In this document: piece after piece, positions 1 through 8,164 of the stretch
Numbering within the stretch: position 1 is the first letter of the stretch
Layout of the letters: every line of letters starts with the position of its first letter
NCBI GenBank assembly: GCA_963798275.1
Contig: CAWCTB010000017.1
Location: forward strand, 1-64,000
Direction of reading: 5' to 3'
Length of the DNA: 64,000 nucleotides
DNA from: CAWCTB01 sp963798275
GTDB lineage: Bacteria; Acidobacteriota; Terriglobia; Terriglobales; Acidobacteriaceae
Program-made: the position numbers and the translations under genes
The notes under the pieces: generated by a model
The model's database searches: none
What the model saw: the letters and a program-made list of their open reading frames with translations, nothing else
Told to the model about the DNA's origin: nothing

Positions 1-479
1 CCAGCGGGCGACGATGTCACAGGCGGGCGGCCAACCTGGGGCAGCAACGCTCTGTGCCGCCCCGGTTTGCTGGTTTCCCCAATACCGGGGAGCGCTTCTG
101 GCGGGGGCGATGGCGGCGCTGGCAGAGCCGCTGCGGTACCGTCTCCAGCGAAGTGGGACAAGGGCTAGGGAACCGCTTACTTGATTGTGGACTTGAGGCC
201 AGTCGCGGTTGGAACCAATGGCGGGATCAGCGGCCCTGCACCCTGGCCGGCTTCGTGGCGGCGTTACTGGTTGCGTGGGTGAGTGGATGGATGGTGGTGG
301 TGAGCTGGCTCTGGGCGACGGTCATCGCGGTGGCCGGGATCGCCGGCATGATGATCGATAGCGTTCTGGGTGCGACGCTGGAGAATGGCGGCCGCATGGG
401 CAATGACTTCGGTGAACTTTGTCAGCACGGTGTCGCAGACATTGCGTTGCTGGTGGCGATCGTCCTGCAGAGACGGTGA
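1..479 (+). CDS. DUF92 family integral membrane protein, 3' part, frame-broken
   Basis: This is the C-terminal part of a DUF92 (TIGR00297-type) membrane protein; the 5' end lies outside the window. No single frame carries it. The family pattern appears in pieces: LLAGAMAALAE near 95-130 in one frame, TVSSEVGQ near 136-160 in the next, AYLIVDLRPVAVGTNGGIS at about 175-230 in the third, then TLAGFVAALLV and DSVLGATLE with hydrophobic segments at 240-400, and NFVSTVS near 412-435 in a shifted frame. Rejoining them gives the family order, which argues for five small indels (three +1, two -1 or +2) rather than a novel protein. The frame ends at the TGA at 477-479. Function of the family is poorly defined (membrane, sometimes linked to phytyl-phosphate kinase-like activity). 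Either a pseudogene or, more likely, poor sequence at a contig end. Confidence 0.7.
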   Translation, partial: SGRRCHRRAANLGQQRSVPPRFAGFPNTGERFWRGRWRRWQSRCGTVSSEVGQGLGNRLLDCGLEASRGWNQWRDQRPCTLAGFVAALLVAWVSGWMVVVSWLWATVIAVAGIAGMMIDSVLGATLENGGRMGNDFGELCQHGVADIALLVAIVLQRR

Positions 480-553
480 GGGCGATCAGGCCCTGCCGGA
501 AACTTCGTCGCATCGCTATTCAACTTCAACGAATTTGAGGGAGCAGACCTTCG

Positions 554-2515
554 ATGCGAACAAGAATGCTGCTGGTGCTGGCGCTGGTGAGCAGCTGCGG
601 TGTTGGCGCAGGAATTCGATGTCCTCATTCGGAACGGACGAGTGGTGGACGGCAGCGGCAATCCGTGGATTGCCGACGTGGGGATCATCGGGGGACCGCA
701 TCGCGTTTGTGGGAAAGGCGGACGCGGGGGTCGCGGCCAAGCGAACCATCGATGCCAAAGGATTGATCGTTGCGCCCGGATTTATCGACATGCTGGGGCA
801 GTCGGAATTCAATCTGCTGGTCGATAAGCAGGCGGTGAGCAAGCTGACCCAGGGAATTACCGACGGAGATTACGGGCGGGAGACTCGATCGCTCCGACGA
901 ACGATGTCCTGAGAAGGAATCGGCCGACGTGCAGGAGCACTACCATGTCACCGTCGACTGGCAGACCCTGGAAGAGTACTTCGCGAGGCTGACGAAACAG
1001 GGGATCGGTATCAACATAGCAACCTACGTGGGCGCCGCGCAGGTGCGCCGGATGGTGATTGGCAATGCCGATCGCGCTCCCACTGCCGAAGAACGGAAGC
1101 AAATGGAGATCATGGTGGACGACGCCATGAGCGATGGCGCGATGGGGGTGTCGAGCGCACTGATTTATGCTCCGGGAAGTTATGCGAAGGCCGACGAACT
1201 CATCGCACTGGCCTCGGTCGCTGCCAAAAAGGGCGGGATCTACGCGTCCCATATTCGCAATGAGGGAGACAGCGAGACGGAAGCGCTGAACGAGGCATTT
1301 CGGATTAGCAAGGAAGCCAACGTCCCGGTGGAGATCTTTCATCTTAAGGCAGCGGGCAAGCAGAACTGGGGGAAGATGCCGCAGGTGGTTGCCGCCATCG
1401 AACAGGCACGGGCAAGCGGGCTGGATGTGACGGCCGATCAGTATCCCTACGTTGCTTCCGCCACGTCGCTGGGCGCGCTTATCCCGCCCAAGTTTCACGA
1501 AGGAGGAACGGAGGCGTTCGTCGCCCGGCTGAAAGACCCGGCGGTGCGGCAGCAAATCCGCCAGCAACTGAACGGGACGGACGAATCGTTCGAAAACATG
1601 TGGCGCGGCATCGGTGGTCCCGAGGGCGTGATGGTGGTGTCGGTGCTCAACCCCGCTTATCGCAAGTACGAGGGCACGACCCTCGCGCAGATTGCCAAGA
1701 TGGAGAATAAGGACCCGCTGGACGCGGCGATGGACCTGATCGTTGCCGACCGCGACAACGTGGGCGCGGTGTACTTCGAAATGAGCGAGGATGACGTGAA
1801 ACTCGCCATGCGCCAGCCTTGGGTGAGCGTAGGCACGGACTACGGTGAGGTGAGCCCTACGGGTCCGCTGAGCGAGTCGAAGTCGCATCCCCGTGCCTAT
1901 GGCAGCTTTGCGCGGATTCTGGGGAAGTATGTGCGCGAGGAGCATAACCTGACGCTGGAGGATGCGATTCGCAAATTCACATCGCTGCCGGCACAGCGCG
2001 AACACCTGGAACATCGCGGCCTGCTGCGGCTTGACTATTTCGCCGATGTGACGGTCTTCGATCCGGAGAAGGTGACGGACCGGGCGACGTTTGAGGACCC
2101 CAACCGAACCTCGGTGGGCTTCGAGTATGTGTTCGTCAACGGAGTGCTGGCGCTGGAGCACGACAAGGTCACGGGCCAAATGGGTGGACGTCCGTTGCGC
2201 GGTCCGGGATACATGATGCGGGACTACGCACCGGAAGGCCTGCCTCCGCGGGGGAAGATACATGGCGTGGTTACTGATGAAGGGGGGCGGGGGATTCCGC
2301 GGACGAAGATAACGCTTGCGGACAGCGCAGGCAAGTTACTGGAAACTGCCAACAGCAAGAAGGACGGGCGATACGAGTTGCCGCTGGAGCAGCCTTGCGA
2401 TGGTTGCGTGATCAAAGCCGAACGCCCGGGGTTTACTTCGCAGCGGCGCACGAAGGTGAACTATAACGGGTCGAATTCGCTATGGTTCGGATTCGTTTTG
2501 AAGAGAGTGCAATAA
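554..2515 (+). CDS. N-acyl-D-amino-acid deacylase-type amidohydrolase with C-terminal regulatory-like domain, frame-broken
   Basis: Metal-dependent amidohydrolase of the D-aminoacylase group, probably exported (hydrophobic start MRTRMLLVLALVSS). The N-terminal 125 residues are spread over three frames: signal peptide from 554, EFDVLIRNGRVVDGSGNPW from about 606, DRIAFVGKADAG with GLIVAPGFIDM from about 696, TEIT near 864, SIAPTNDVL near 885; from 911 one frame runs cleanly to 2515. That is four +1 shifts and one -1. Family landmarks follow: YASHIRNEGD, EIFHLKAAGK, VSVGTDYGEVSPTGPL, HPRAYGSFARILGKYVRE, LPAQREHLEHRGLL and DRATFEDP. The usual HxH metal motif after GFIDM reads L-G-Q. Residues after GRPLRGPGYM form a carboxypeptidase-regulatory-like beta domain (IHGVVTDEGGRGIPRTKI...GRYELPLE), uncommon in this family. 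Substrate unknown. Start chosen at 554 because a GAGGGAG stretch lies upstream. Confidence 0.8.
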
Positions 2516-2527
2516 CCTCCAGGAGAA

Positions 2528-3234
2528 TCACATTCCGGGATACTTGCCGGCGAAGATGAGCAGGAAGTCGACCGTGTCCTGCACGCCGTGAGCGATGATG
2601 GGCACGGAGAGCTTGCGGTCGCAGCGCAGATACATCAATCCGAGCAACAAGCCATCGATGGTGTTCTCAACGATGCCGGTCGCGCCCTGATACAGATGGG
2701 CATAGCCGAAGACGATGCTCACAATCAACAGGCTCGAGATCCAGGCGCGACGGTCTGGCCGAACAGGTCGGCAGCGCGATTCATCAGGTAGCCGCGGAAG
2801 ACCAGTTCCTCGCCGAAGGCCGCCAGCGTCCAGGTAAGAAGCAGGGCGAGCGGCAGGAGTTTAAAGTTGCCTTGCAGGGCGCGAAATTCCGACAGATCGG
2901 GCCACTTGTGCGTCAACCGGATAAGGATGGGCTGGGTGATGAAGAGCTCCAGGGCCTCCATGCCTACGCCGCAGAGAATGCCAATGGCGAGCGTTCTGGG
3001 CCAGGTGCGAAAGACGCGAAAGCCAATGTCCTTCCAGCCTAGTCCGCGCAGGCGCAGCGAAATCCAGCCCAGGGCGAGCAGATACAACGTTTTGCTGATA
3101 CGAATGACGTGATGCCAGTGATAGATATCGGCGAAATAGATGGCCGCCACCAGCGCGAACTCGATGCCGATCAGCCATGTGGAGTTCTTCCAGCTTTTGC
3201 TGGCTTTGGGGGCGTGCTGCTCAGCGATATTCAC
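2528..3234 (-). CDS. CPBP family intramembrane metalloprotease, one frameshift
   Basis: CAAX-protease/bacteriocin-processing (CPBP, Abi) type membrane protease. The three family motifs are present in order: EELVFRGYL (glutamate pair plus arginine), FGYAHLYQG (second metal histidine) and HGVQDTVDF (third). Several hydrophobic segments precede them. The frame breaks near 2745, where GQT should pass into RAWISSLLIVSIVFGY; a single missing base restores one continuous protein of about 235 residues. I choose the GTG at 3234 (VNIAEQHAPK) because AGGAG lies 8 nt before it, rather than the longer open frame starting at 3318, whose extra residues are Arg/Pro-rich and unlike a membrane-protein start. 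Stands alone, ending 12 bases from the amidohydrolase end (convergent). Biological substrate cannot be told. Confidence 0.8.
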
Positions 3235-3454
3235 GCCTGGTCTCCTGAATCCGAGTCGGGGCCTGCGGATTGTCCGGTCCGGGGAGCATTCTACCCCTCC
3301 AATCCGCGTCAAACCCACAAATGCGGTGTTTTATAAAGGAGTTACCGGCGAGATGAGGCACAATTAGGGAACAAACGGGATGCCCGCGGCATCAGTGTAG
3401 GAACGGCAGTTCACGCCGCGGTGTTCCCCGCCGGGCAGTGCGTGTTTCGTAGCA

Positions 3455-4246
3455 ATGATCAGATGGAAGACATTTGCGATAGGCTGGAGTCTGGCGCTGG
3501 CGCTATTGCTGTTCGCGCAACACAAAACCCCGATGCCTGACGATCACACCCAGCAGACGGTAATCGACCTGTCGCACGCCCTGAACGATCGCTCTCCCAA
3601 TTGGGAGGGGACGATGCAGTCGCCGTTTCATGCCAAGGAACTCGGCAACATCGAGCGCGACGGCTACTATTCGCGCATTTTCACCACACAGGAGCATTAC
3701 GGCACCCATCTTGACGCGCCCGCACACTTCGCGCGCGGCATGTGGACGGTAGAACAGATTCCAGCGGAGCGTCTGGTGCGGCCGCTGGTGGTGCTGGATG
3801 TTCGCGGCAAGGCGCTCAAGAATCCTGATTACGAGGTCAGCGTGCAGGATGTCGCGGACTGGGAAGCGGTGCACGGCGACGTTCCCAGCGGCGCGGTGGT
3901 GGTGGCGTATACGGGATGGGATGACCACTGGGGCTCGCCGAAGCAGTTCCGCAATATCGAATCCGATGGGCTGCCGCACTTCCCCGGGTTTTCCCTGGAG
4001 GCGGCGCAGTTCCTGGTGAAGACGCGCAATGTGGTTGGCTTGGGCATCGATACCATGAGCGTCGACGCGGGCGCGACCAAGACCTATCCCGTCCACGAGT
4101 TCACTTCCAAGGAGAGCGTCTATCACTTGGAGAACGTGGCGAATCTCGCGCTAGTCCCGCCGGCGGGCGCGACCATCGTAGTTGCGCCAGTGAAGCTGGA
4201 GGACGGCTCGGGCGCGCCGGTGCGGTTGTTGGCGCTGGTGAAGTGA
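3455..4246 (+). CDS. Cyclase family protein (kynurenine formamidase-like metal hydrolase), exported
   Basis: A 263-residue member of the cyclase/KynB superfamily of metal-dependent amidases and lactonases. The signature HYGTHLDAPAHF (residues about 79-90) gives the zinc-binding His and Asp residues, and a later block VGLGIDTMSVDAGATKTYPVHEF carries the usual Asp/His near the active site. An N-terminal hydrophobic stretch (IGWSLALALLLFA) predicts export or membrane anchoring, common in acidobacterial homologues and different from cytoplasmic KynB. The substrate is unknown; nothing in the neighbourhood suggests tryptophan degradation. Divergent from the CPBP protease across a 220-base gap, in which I see no clear operator. 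Confidence 0.82.
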   Translation: MIRWKTFAIGWSLALALLLFAQHKTPMPDDHTQQTVIDLSHALNDRSPNWEGTMQSPFHAKELGNIERDGYYSRIFTTQEHYGTHLDAPAHFARGMWTVEQIPAERLVRPLVVLDVRGKALKNPDYEVSVQDVADWEAVHGDVPSGAVVVAYTGWDDHWGSPKQFRNIESDGLPHFPGFSLEAAQFLVKTRNVVGLGIDTMSVDAGATKTYPVHEFTSKESVYHLENVANLALVPPAGATIVVAPVKLEDGSGAPVRLLALVK

Positions 4247-4384
4247 CTCCACGCGATTTCGAGCCTGAGGCAGGCGGCTTACGCGGAATGAAAGCCTGCC
4301 AAGCGCAAGGCTTGGCGGTCGAACGTCAGGGTATGTTGGCAGCCCGCTTTAGCCCCTAACGCCCCGATCAGGGAATCGGCGAAC

Positions 4385-4585
4385 GTGCCGCGCCTGCGCG
4401 GCCGGCGGGGCGCCTTCTACAGCATCACTGCGCTGTACCGAAAAGACCCCAAGCCCCTGCGTGAGGACCTGCCCAAGATCTTCGCGCTTCTCGCAGAAAA
4501 GAAGATCGACCCGCTCGTCACCCGCACCTTCCCGCTGCTTGAAGCCAGACAAGCGCTCGAACTCCTGGCGACAGGTTCCGTGGGG
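4385..4585 (+). pseudogene. Remnant of a zinc-binding alcohol dehydrogenase/quinone oxidoreductase
   Basis: About 60 codons resemble the C-terminus of medium-chain dehydrogenase/quinone oxidoreductases: FYSITALYRKDPKPLREDLP, then LLAEKKIDPLVTRTFPLLEA and ALELLATGSV. The expected final EGK-I-V-L is replaced by unrelated Gly/Pro codons, and the Rossmann and catalytic domains are absent upstream. It therefore looks like a fragment truncated at both ends. It sits in an 860-base gene-poor stretch full of short hairpin repeats, which may have contributed to its decay. Confidence 0.55.
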
Positions 4586-4683
4586 AACCCCTCGCTAGGA
4601 TGGGGCACGCAATCCGGTGGGGTGGGCTACCCGCCCAGAGCGGAATAGGTTTCGCAGCTTCGCCGAGGATGAAATGGAAAAGA

Positions 4684-4942
4684 CCCGCTCAAGCTGCGCT
4701 TGAACGGGGCACCCCGAGAGGTATTTAGAGTTGAAATGGCTTACCTGGGCCACCCGCCTGCGGAAATAATCGGAAAAGCAGAACCCACGCGGACAGTCCG
4801 CGCGGGACGACAAAAATAAGAAGACACCACGGCGCGACTGAAGAGGCCGCGGGAAGGTGATGGAACATCAGATTCCTCGGGGCTGAAGCCCCTCGGAAAG
4901 AGAAAAATAAAGAGCTTAGACGCTGGCCTGAACGCCAGCTCT
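4684..4942. repeat. Cluster of short hairpin repeats
   Basis: Four small inverted repeats in 260 bases: 4684-4709 (CCCGCTCAAG/CTTGAACGGG), 4784-4807 (CGCGGAC/GTCCGCG), 4876-4896 (GGGGCT/AGCCCC around GA) and 4922-4942 (GCTGGC/GCCAGC followed by TCTACC). They belong to the hairpin families found in other gaps of this window (7987, 32639, 44522, 44769, 46036, 55967). The rest of the 4247-5108 gap has no gene I can support beyond the dehydrogenase remnant. Confidence 0.6.
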
Positions 4943-4952
4943 ACCCGAACGC

Positions 4953-5043
4953 GACATTTTCCGCAGCCGGTAAGGCCGTGCCCCTTCAAAACGCTGCACG
5001 AAAGCGCAATTTCCGCAGCCTGTGAAGCCGTGCCCTTTCAAAG
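4953..5043. repeat. Two tandem copies of a repeat carrying the GCCGTGCCC half-site
   Basis: The unit TTTCCGCAGCC...GCCGTGCCC followed by TTTCAAA or TTCAAAA occurs twice, at about 4958-4995 and 5013-5043, with a 15-20 base linker. The GCCGTGCCCtTTCAA end matches the right half of the elements at 7987, 32639 and 46075, so this is a degenerate, tandemly arranged form of that family, lying about 65 bases before the CNNM gene. Confidence 0.55.
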
Positions 5044-5108
5044 CCGGAGGTTGCCGACCCGTTGTGGCGCACTCCGTCCAGCCGTCTGGATGGTAAGATT
5101 TTCTCTCC

Positions 5109-6557
5109 ATGGTTACGTTTGTTGTGTTGCGGCTGGTGGCGGTTTTTCTGCTGGTTGCGGCCAATGCCTTTTTCGTGGCGGCTGAGTTCGCCCTGGTCAG
5201 CGTCCGGGAAACGCGAATTCAGCAACTGATAGCGGCCCACCGCGTCGGTGCGCGCACTCTGCAGAAGCTGCACAAACGGCTGGACGAATTCATCAGCGCG
5301 GTGCAGTTCGGAGTCACGGTCACCAGTCTGGCTCTGGGCTGGGTGGGCGAGGCGGCCATGGCCAAGGTGCTGGAGCCGCTCTTCATCCCCTTGCCGCACT
5401 CGCATGTTTATGCCCACATTGTTGCTGTAATCTTCGCCTTTATCCTCATCACCTATCTGCACGTGATCCTCGGCGAGGTCGTGCCGAAGTCCATCGCTCT
5501 GCAGCGTACGGAACGGGTTGCGCTGGCAGTCGCCGGCCCCATGGATTTTTTCATGACAGTGGCGGCCCCTCTGCTGGCCATCATGACCGCCTCGACGCAC
5601 GCGGTGCTCAAGGCCTTCGGCATGCGGCAGGTTCGCGAGGGCGGAGTACACTCCCCGGAAGAACTCAAGCTGATTGTCACTGCCAGCCGCAACATTGGGG
5701 TGATCGAGCAGCCGCAAGAGGAGCTGATCCACCGCGCGCTGGAACTGGAAAATGTCCTGGTGCGCGAAATCATGGTGCCGCGGCGCGACATCTCCTCCCT
5801 GCCCGGAGACATGACGCTCTACGAAGCGCTGGAACAGGTGGTCGACGAGGAACATTCCCGCGTGCCGGTGTACGACCCCGAGCGCGGGCCGGAGCACATC
5901 ATCGGCGTGCTGTACGCCAAGGACCTGATGCGCTGGATGCGCTATCGGCTGTCGCGCACTCCTTCGGGCCGCATCATCACGCGGGAAAGCAATCTTCGGG
6001 TGCGCCACATCATGCGCGAAGTGCTGGTGGTGCCCGAAACCAAGGCGCTTCCCGATCTGCTGGTCGACTTCAAGGCGCGCAAGCGGCATCTGGCGGTGGT
6101 GGTCGACGAATTCGGCTCCACCGTGGGCATCGTCACCGTCGAAGACGTGCTGGAGCAGCTGGTGGGCGAGATTGAAGACGAGTTCGATATCAGCGAACCT
6201 ACTTTTGCTCCCGGCGCCACGTCGATGGAATTCGATGGCTCGGTCAATATTCGCGACCTGGAGCAGCAGTACCACATCGGGCTGCCGCGGGACGAGGGAT
6301 TCGAAACGCTCGGCGGCTTCGTGCTGGCCAAGTTGCAGCGCATTCCGCAGGTCGATGACAGCTTCGAGCACGAAGGCCGCCGCTACACCGTAACTGCGAT
6401 GGATGGCCTGCGGGTCGAACGCGTCAAGATCGATCTGCCGCAGCCTACTGAGTCAGCCCAGGGAGTTGGGGCCGGGCACTCGCCCGAGGCCTTGCCGGCC
6501 AACGACTCCAAGGCACGGGCCCAACCGACTTCGTCCGCAACTCGGGCGGCGAGTTGA
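5109..6557 (+). CDS. CNNM/CorC-type membrane protein with tandem CBS domains (hemolysin family)
   Basis: A 482-residue protein with an N-terminal CNNM transmembrane domain (four hydrophobic segments, residues about 1-180, including AEFALVSVRETRIQQL and ILGEVVPKSIALQRTE), paired CBS domains (about 200-345, with VPRRDISSLP and VVDEFGSTVGIVTVEDVLEQLVGEI) and a C-terminal CorC/HlyC FAD-like domain (DGSVNIRDLEQQY...ETLGGFVLAKLQRIP). Such proteins are linked to Mg/Co ion transport or tolerance; the hemolysin name is historical. The Ser/Ala-rich tail after residue 455 is not part of a domain. It overlaps the following permease by one base (TGATG), implying translational coupling. TAAGAT lies nine bases before the ATG, a possible -10 box giving a very short leader. 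Confidence 0.9.
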   Translation: MVTFVVLRLVAVFLLVAANAFFVAAEFALVSVRETRIQQLIAAHRVGARTLQKLHKRLDEFISAVQFGVTVTSLALGWVGEAAMAKVLEPLFIPLPHSHVYAHIVAVIFAFILITYLHVILGEVVPKSIALQRTERVALAVAGPMDFFMTVAAPLLAIMTASTHAVLKAFGMRQVREGGVHSPEELKLIVTASRNIGVIEQPQEELIHRALELENVLVREIMVPRRDISSLPGDMTLYEALEQVVDEEHSRVPVYDPERGPEHIIGVLYAKDLMRWMRYRLSRTPSGRIITRESNLRVRHIMREVLVVPETKALPDLLVDFKARKRHLAVVVDEFGSTVGIVTVEDVLEQLVGEIEDEFDISEPTFAPGATSMEFDGSVNIRDLEQQYHIGLPRDEGFETLGGFVLAKLQRIPQVDDSFEHEGRRYTVTAMDGLRVERVKIDLPQPTESAQGVGAGHSPEALPANDSKARAQPTSSATRAAS

Positions 6558-7474
6558 TGCTGCGTTATATCACTTCGCGCCTGCTGTTTCTGTTGCCGGT
6601 TGTCTGGTTGGTTGTCTCAGTGGTCTTTCTGCTGATTCACCTGGTCCCCGGAGATCCCATCCAGCAGATGCTGGGCGAAGGCGCGGCGGCCACCGACATT
6701 GCCACCGCGCGTCACGCCTACGGGCTCGACGTTCCCCTGGGCCAGCAATACGTGAACTACTGGCGTGGATTGTTGCACGGCGACATGGGACATTCCCTGC
6801 GCTTCAATCAGAATGTCGGCCACATCATCGCGCAGGCGTACCCGTTCACTCTGGAACTGACGTTGGCGGCGCTGACGGTGGCTCTGCTGCTGGCCATTCC
6901 GGCGGGAGTTCGCTCGGCCCTGCACCGTAATCGCTGGGATGACCGGGCGCTGAGTTTTCTATCGCTGCTGGGACTGTCGTTCCCCAACTTCGCGCTGGGA
7001 CCGATCCTGATTCTGGTTTTCGCGATTGAACTGGGCTGGCTGCCGGTCTCTGGTTCGGGCTCGTGGGCGAACCTGGTTCTTCCCGCTATCACCATGGGCG
7101 GAGCGCTGGCTGCGATCCTCACGCGCATGGTGCGCACGTCGATGCTGGAGGAACTTTCACAGGACTACATCCGCACCGCGCGCGCCAAGGGGTTGCCCGA
7201 GCGAAGCGTGGTCTACCGGCACGCGCTGCGTAATGCCATGATCCCGATACTCACGGTGGTAGGCCTGCAGTTTGGGGCCATGCTCGCCGGCGCTATCGTT
7301 ACCGAGACGATTTTCTCCTGGCCGGGAATCGGCCGCCTCACCGTTCAGGCCATCTCCAATCGCGACTACTATCTGGTGCAGGGCTGCATCCTGGTCATCG
7401 GATTGACCTATGTGCTGGTCAACTTCCTAACCGACATGCTCTACTCGGCCTTCAACCCGCGCATCCGCCAGTAA
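6557..7474 (+). CDS. ABC transporter permease, DppB/OppB (peptide/nickel) family
   Basis: A 305-residue inner-membrane permease. It opens with the family hallmark MLRYITSRLLFLLPVV and HLVPGDPIQQMLGEGA, and carries six hydrophobic segments plus the EAA loop that docks the ATPase (EELSQDYIRTARAKGLPERSVVYRHALRNA region, residues about 195-225). The closing IFSWPGIGRLTVQAISNRDYYLVQG block is typical of DppB. I use the ATG at 6557, overlapping the previous stop, rather than the TTG three bases upstream. The usual partners (DppC, DppD/F, the binding protein) are absent from this window, so the transporter must be completed by genes elsewhere or the gene is an orphan. Coupling to a CNNM protein is an unusual context. 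Confidence 0.9.
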   Translation: MLRYITSRLLFLLPVVWLVVSVVFLLIHLVPGDPIQQMLGEGAAATDIATARHAYGLDVPLGQQYVNYWRGLLHGDMGHSLRFNQNVGHIIAQAYPFTLELTLAALTVALLLAIPAGVRSALHRNRWDDRALSFLSLLGLSFPNFALGPILILVFAIELGWLPVSGSGSWANLVLPAITMGGALAAILTRMVRTSMLEELSQDYIRTARAKGLPERSVVYRHALRNAMIPILTVVGLQFGAMLAGAIVTETIFSWPGIGRLTVQAISNRDYYLVQGCILVIGLTYVLVNFLTDMLYSAFNPRIRQ

Positions 7475-7600
7475 GATGCGTGAACGGGGGACCGTTTTGA
7501 AACTCTGGAACGAAGCGCTTGAAAAACGCTTCGAAATTGGCAATCCGCCGGTTCCGATTCGATGTAAAATGCACTCATTCGCGGCAGCGGAGGTTTGCGT

Positions 7601-7870
7601 ATGCGTCTCACCGACCGAATTCAGCGTGCCGAACAACAGGTCGCGGTCTCCTCGCAGCGGAGCGCCGATCGCGCCAAGGCTGGCGCTAAGGAGATCAGGA
7701 AGCAGATCGGCCGGGGATTGCATGCGGTGGCGCAACATCTTCCGATGTCCATTCATCTCGACGCCCAGGAGCGTGTCGAGGCTCCGCCGACTGCGCGCGA
7801 CGGCATCGTTTCCGTCGACGGGCGAGACGTCGAGAAAATGCACTGCACCGGGCACCCGCGCGCGAACTAG
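7601..7870 (+). CDS. Hypothetical small protein, 89 residues
   Basis: An open frame with an ATG preceded by GGAGG at a seven-base spacing. The first two thirds are charged and Ala-rich (RIQRAEQQVAVSSQRSADRAKAGAKEIRKQIGRG), helix-like, with no hydrophobic segment and no motif I know. The remaining part (HLPMSIHLDAQERVEAPPTARDG) is ordinary. It lies alone in a 690-base gap between the permease and the convergent sensor kinase. The good ribosome site is the main support; an antisense open frame covers the same DNA, so coding is not certain. Confidence 0.4.
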   Translation: MRLTDRIQRAEQQVAVSSQRSADRAKAGAKEIRKQIGRGLHAVAQHLPMSIHLDAQERVEAPPTARDGIVSVDGRDVEKMHCTGHPRAN

Positions 7871-7986
7871 CGGGGCTTCCGATTCCTCTCGCTGTTTACG
7901 CTCGCGAATGCCACTCGGCAGTTTGAGTGAAGGTGTGTACCGAAATCCCTCAGGAGCTGGAGCCCGGGTTCGCTTCCGTCGCGAGC

Positions 7987-8014
7987 GGCACGGCTGAACG
8001 CCGTGCCCTTTCAA
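7987..8014. repeat. Hairpin repeat, GGCACGGC/GCCGTGCC with CTTTCAA tail
   Basis: Perfect eight-base arms around TGAAC, followed by CTTTCAA. Same element as at 32639 and 46075. Confidence 0.65.
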
Positions 8015-8061
8015 GGTAGTGCATACTCTTTAGCAACTATGAAACTGCCAGTGGGCCAGGG

Positions 8062-8099
8062 AAAGTTCAGCCGGCGAGTCTTCGCTGGCTGAACTTTTT
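8062..8099 (+). terminator. Rho-independent-type terminator between convergent genes
   Basis: Long stem AAGTTCAGCC/GGCTGAACTT with a further GGCGAG/CGCT inner stem, followed by five T on the plus strand. It lies between the small gene ending at 7870 and the sensor kinase ending at 8165 from the other side, and could act on both. Confidence 0.6.
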
Positions 8100-8164
8100 G
8101 GGTATGCCCGAATCGACCGGGAGGAGCCGTCGCGGCAGGCGTCACGCTCGGGTTAAAGGATGAT

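Noticed and set aside
857..2263. Long minus-strand open frame (468 codons)
   Set aside because: Antisense shadow of the amidohydrolase; His/Arg-rich composition and no family pattern.
4986..6371. Minus-strand open frame of 461 codons
   Set aside because: Antisense to the CNNM/CBS gene, whose domains are unmistakable.
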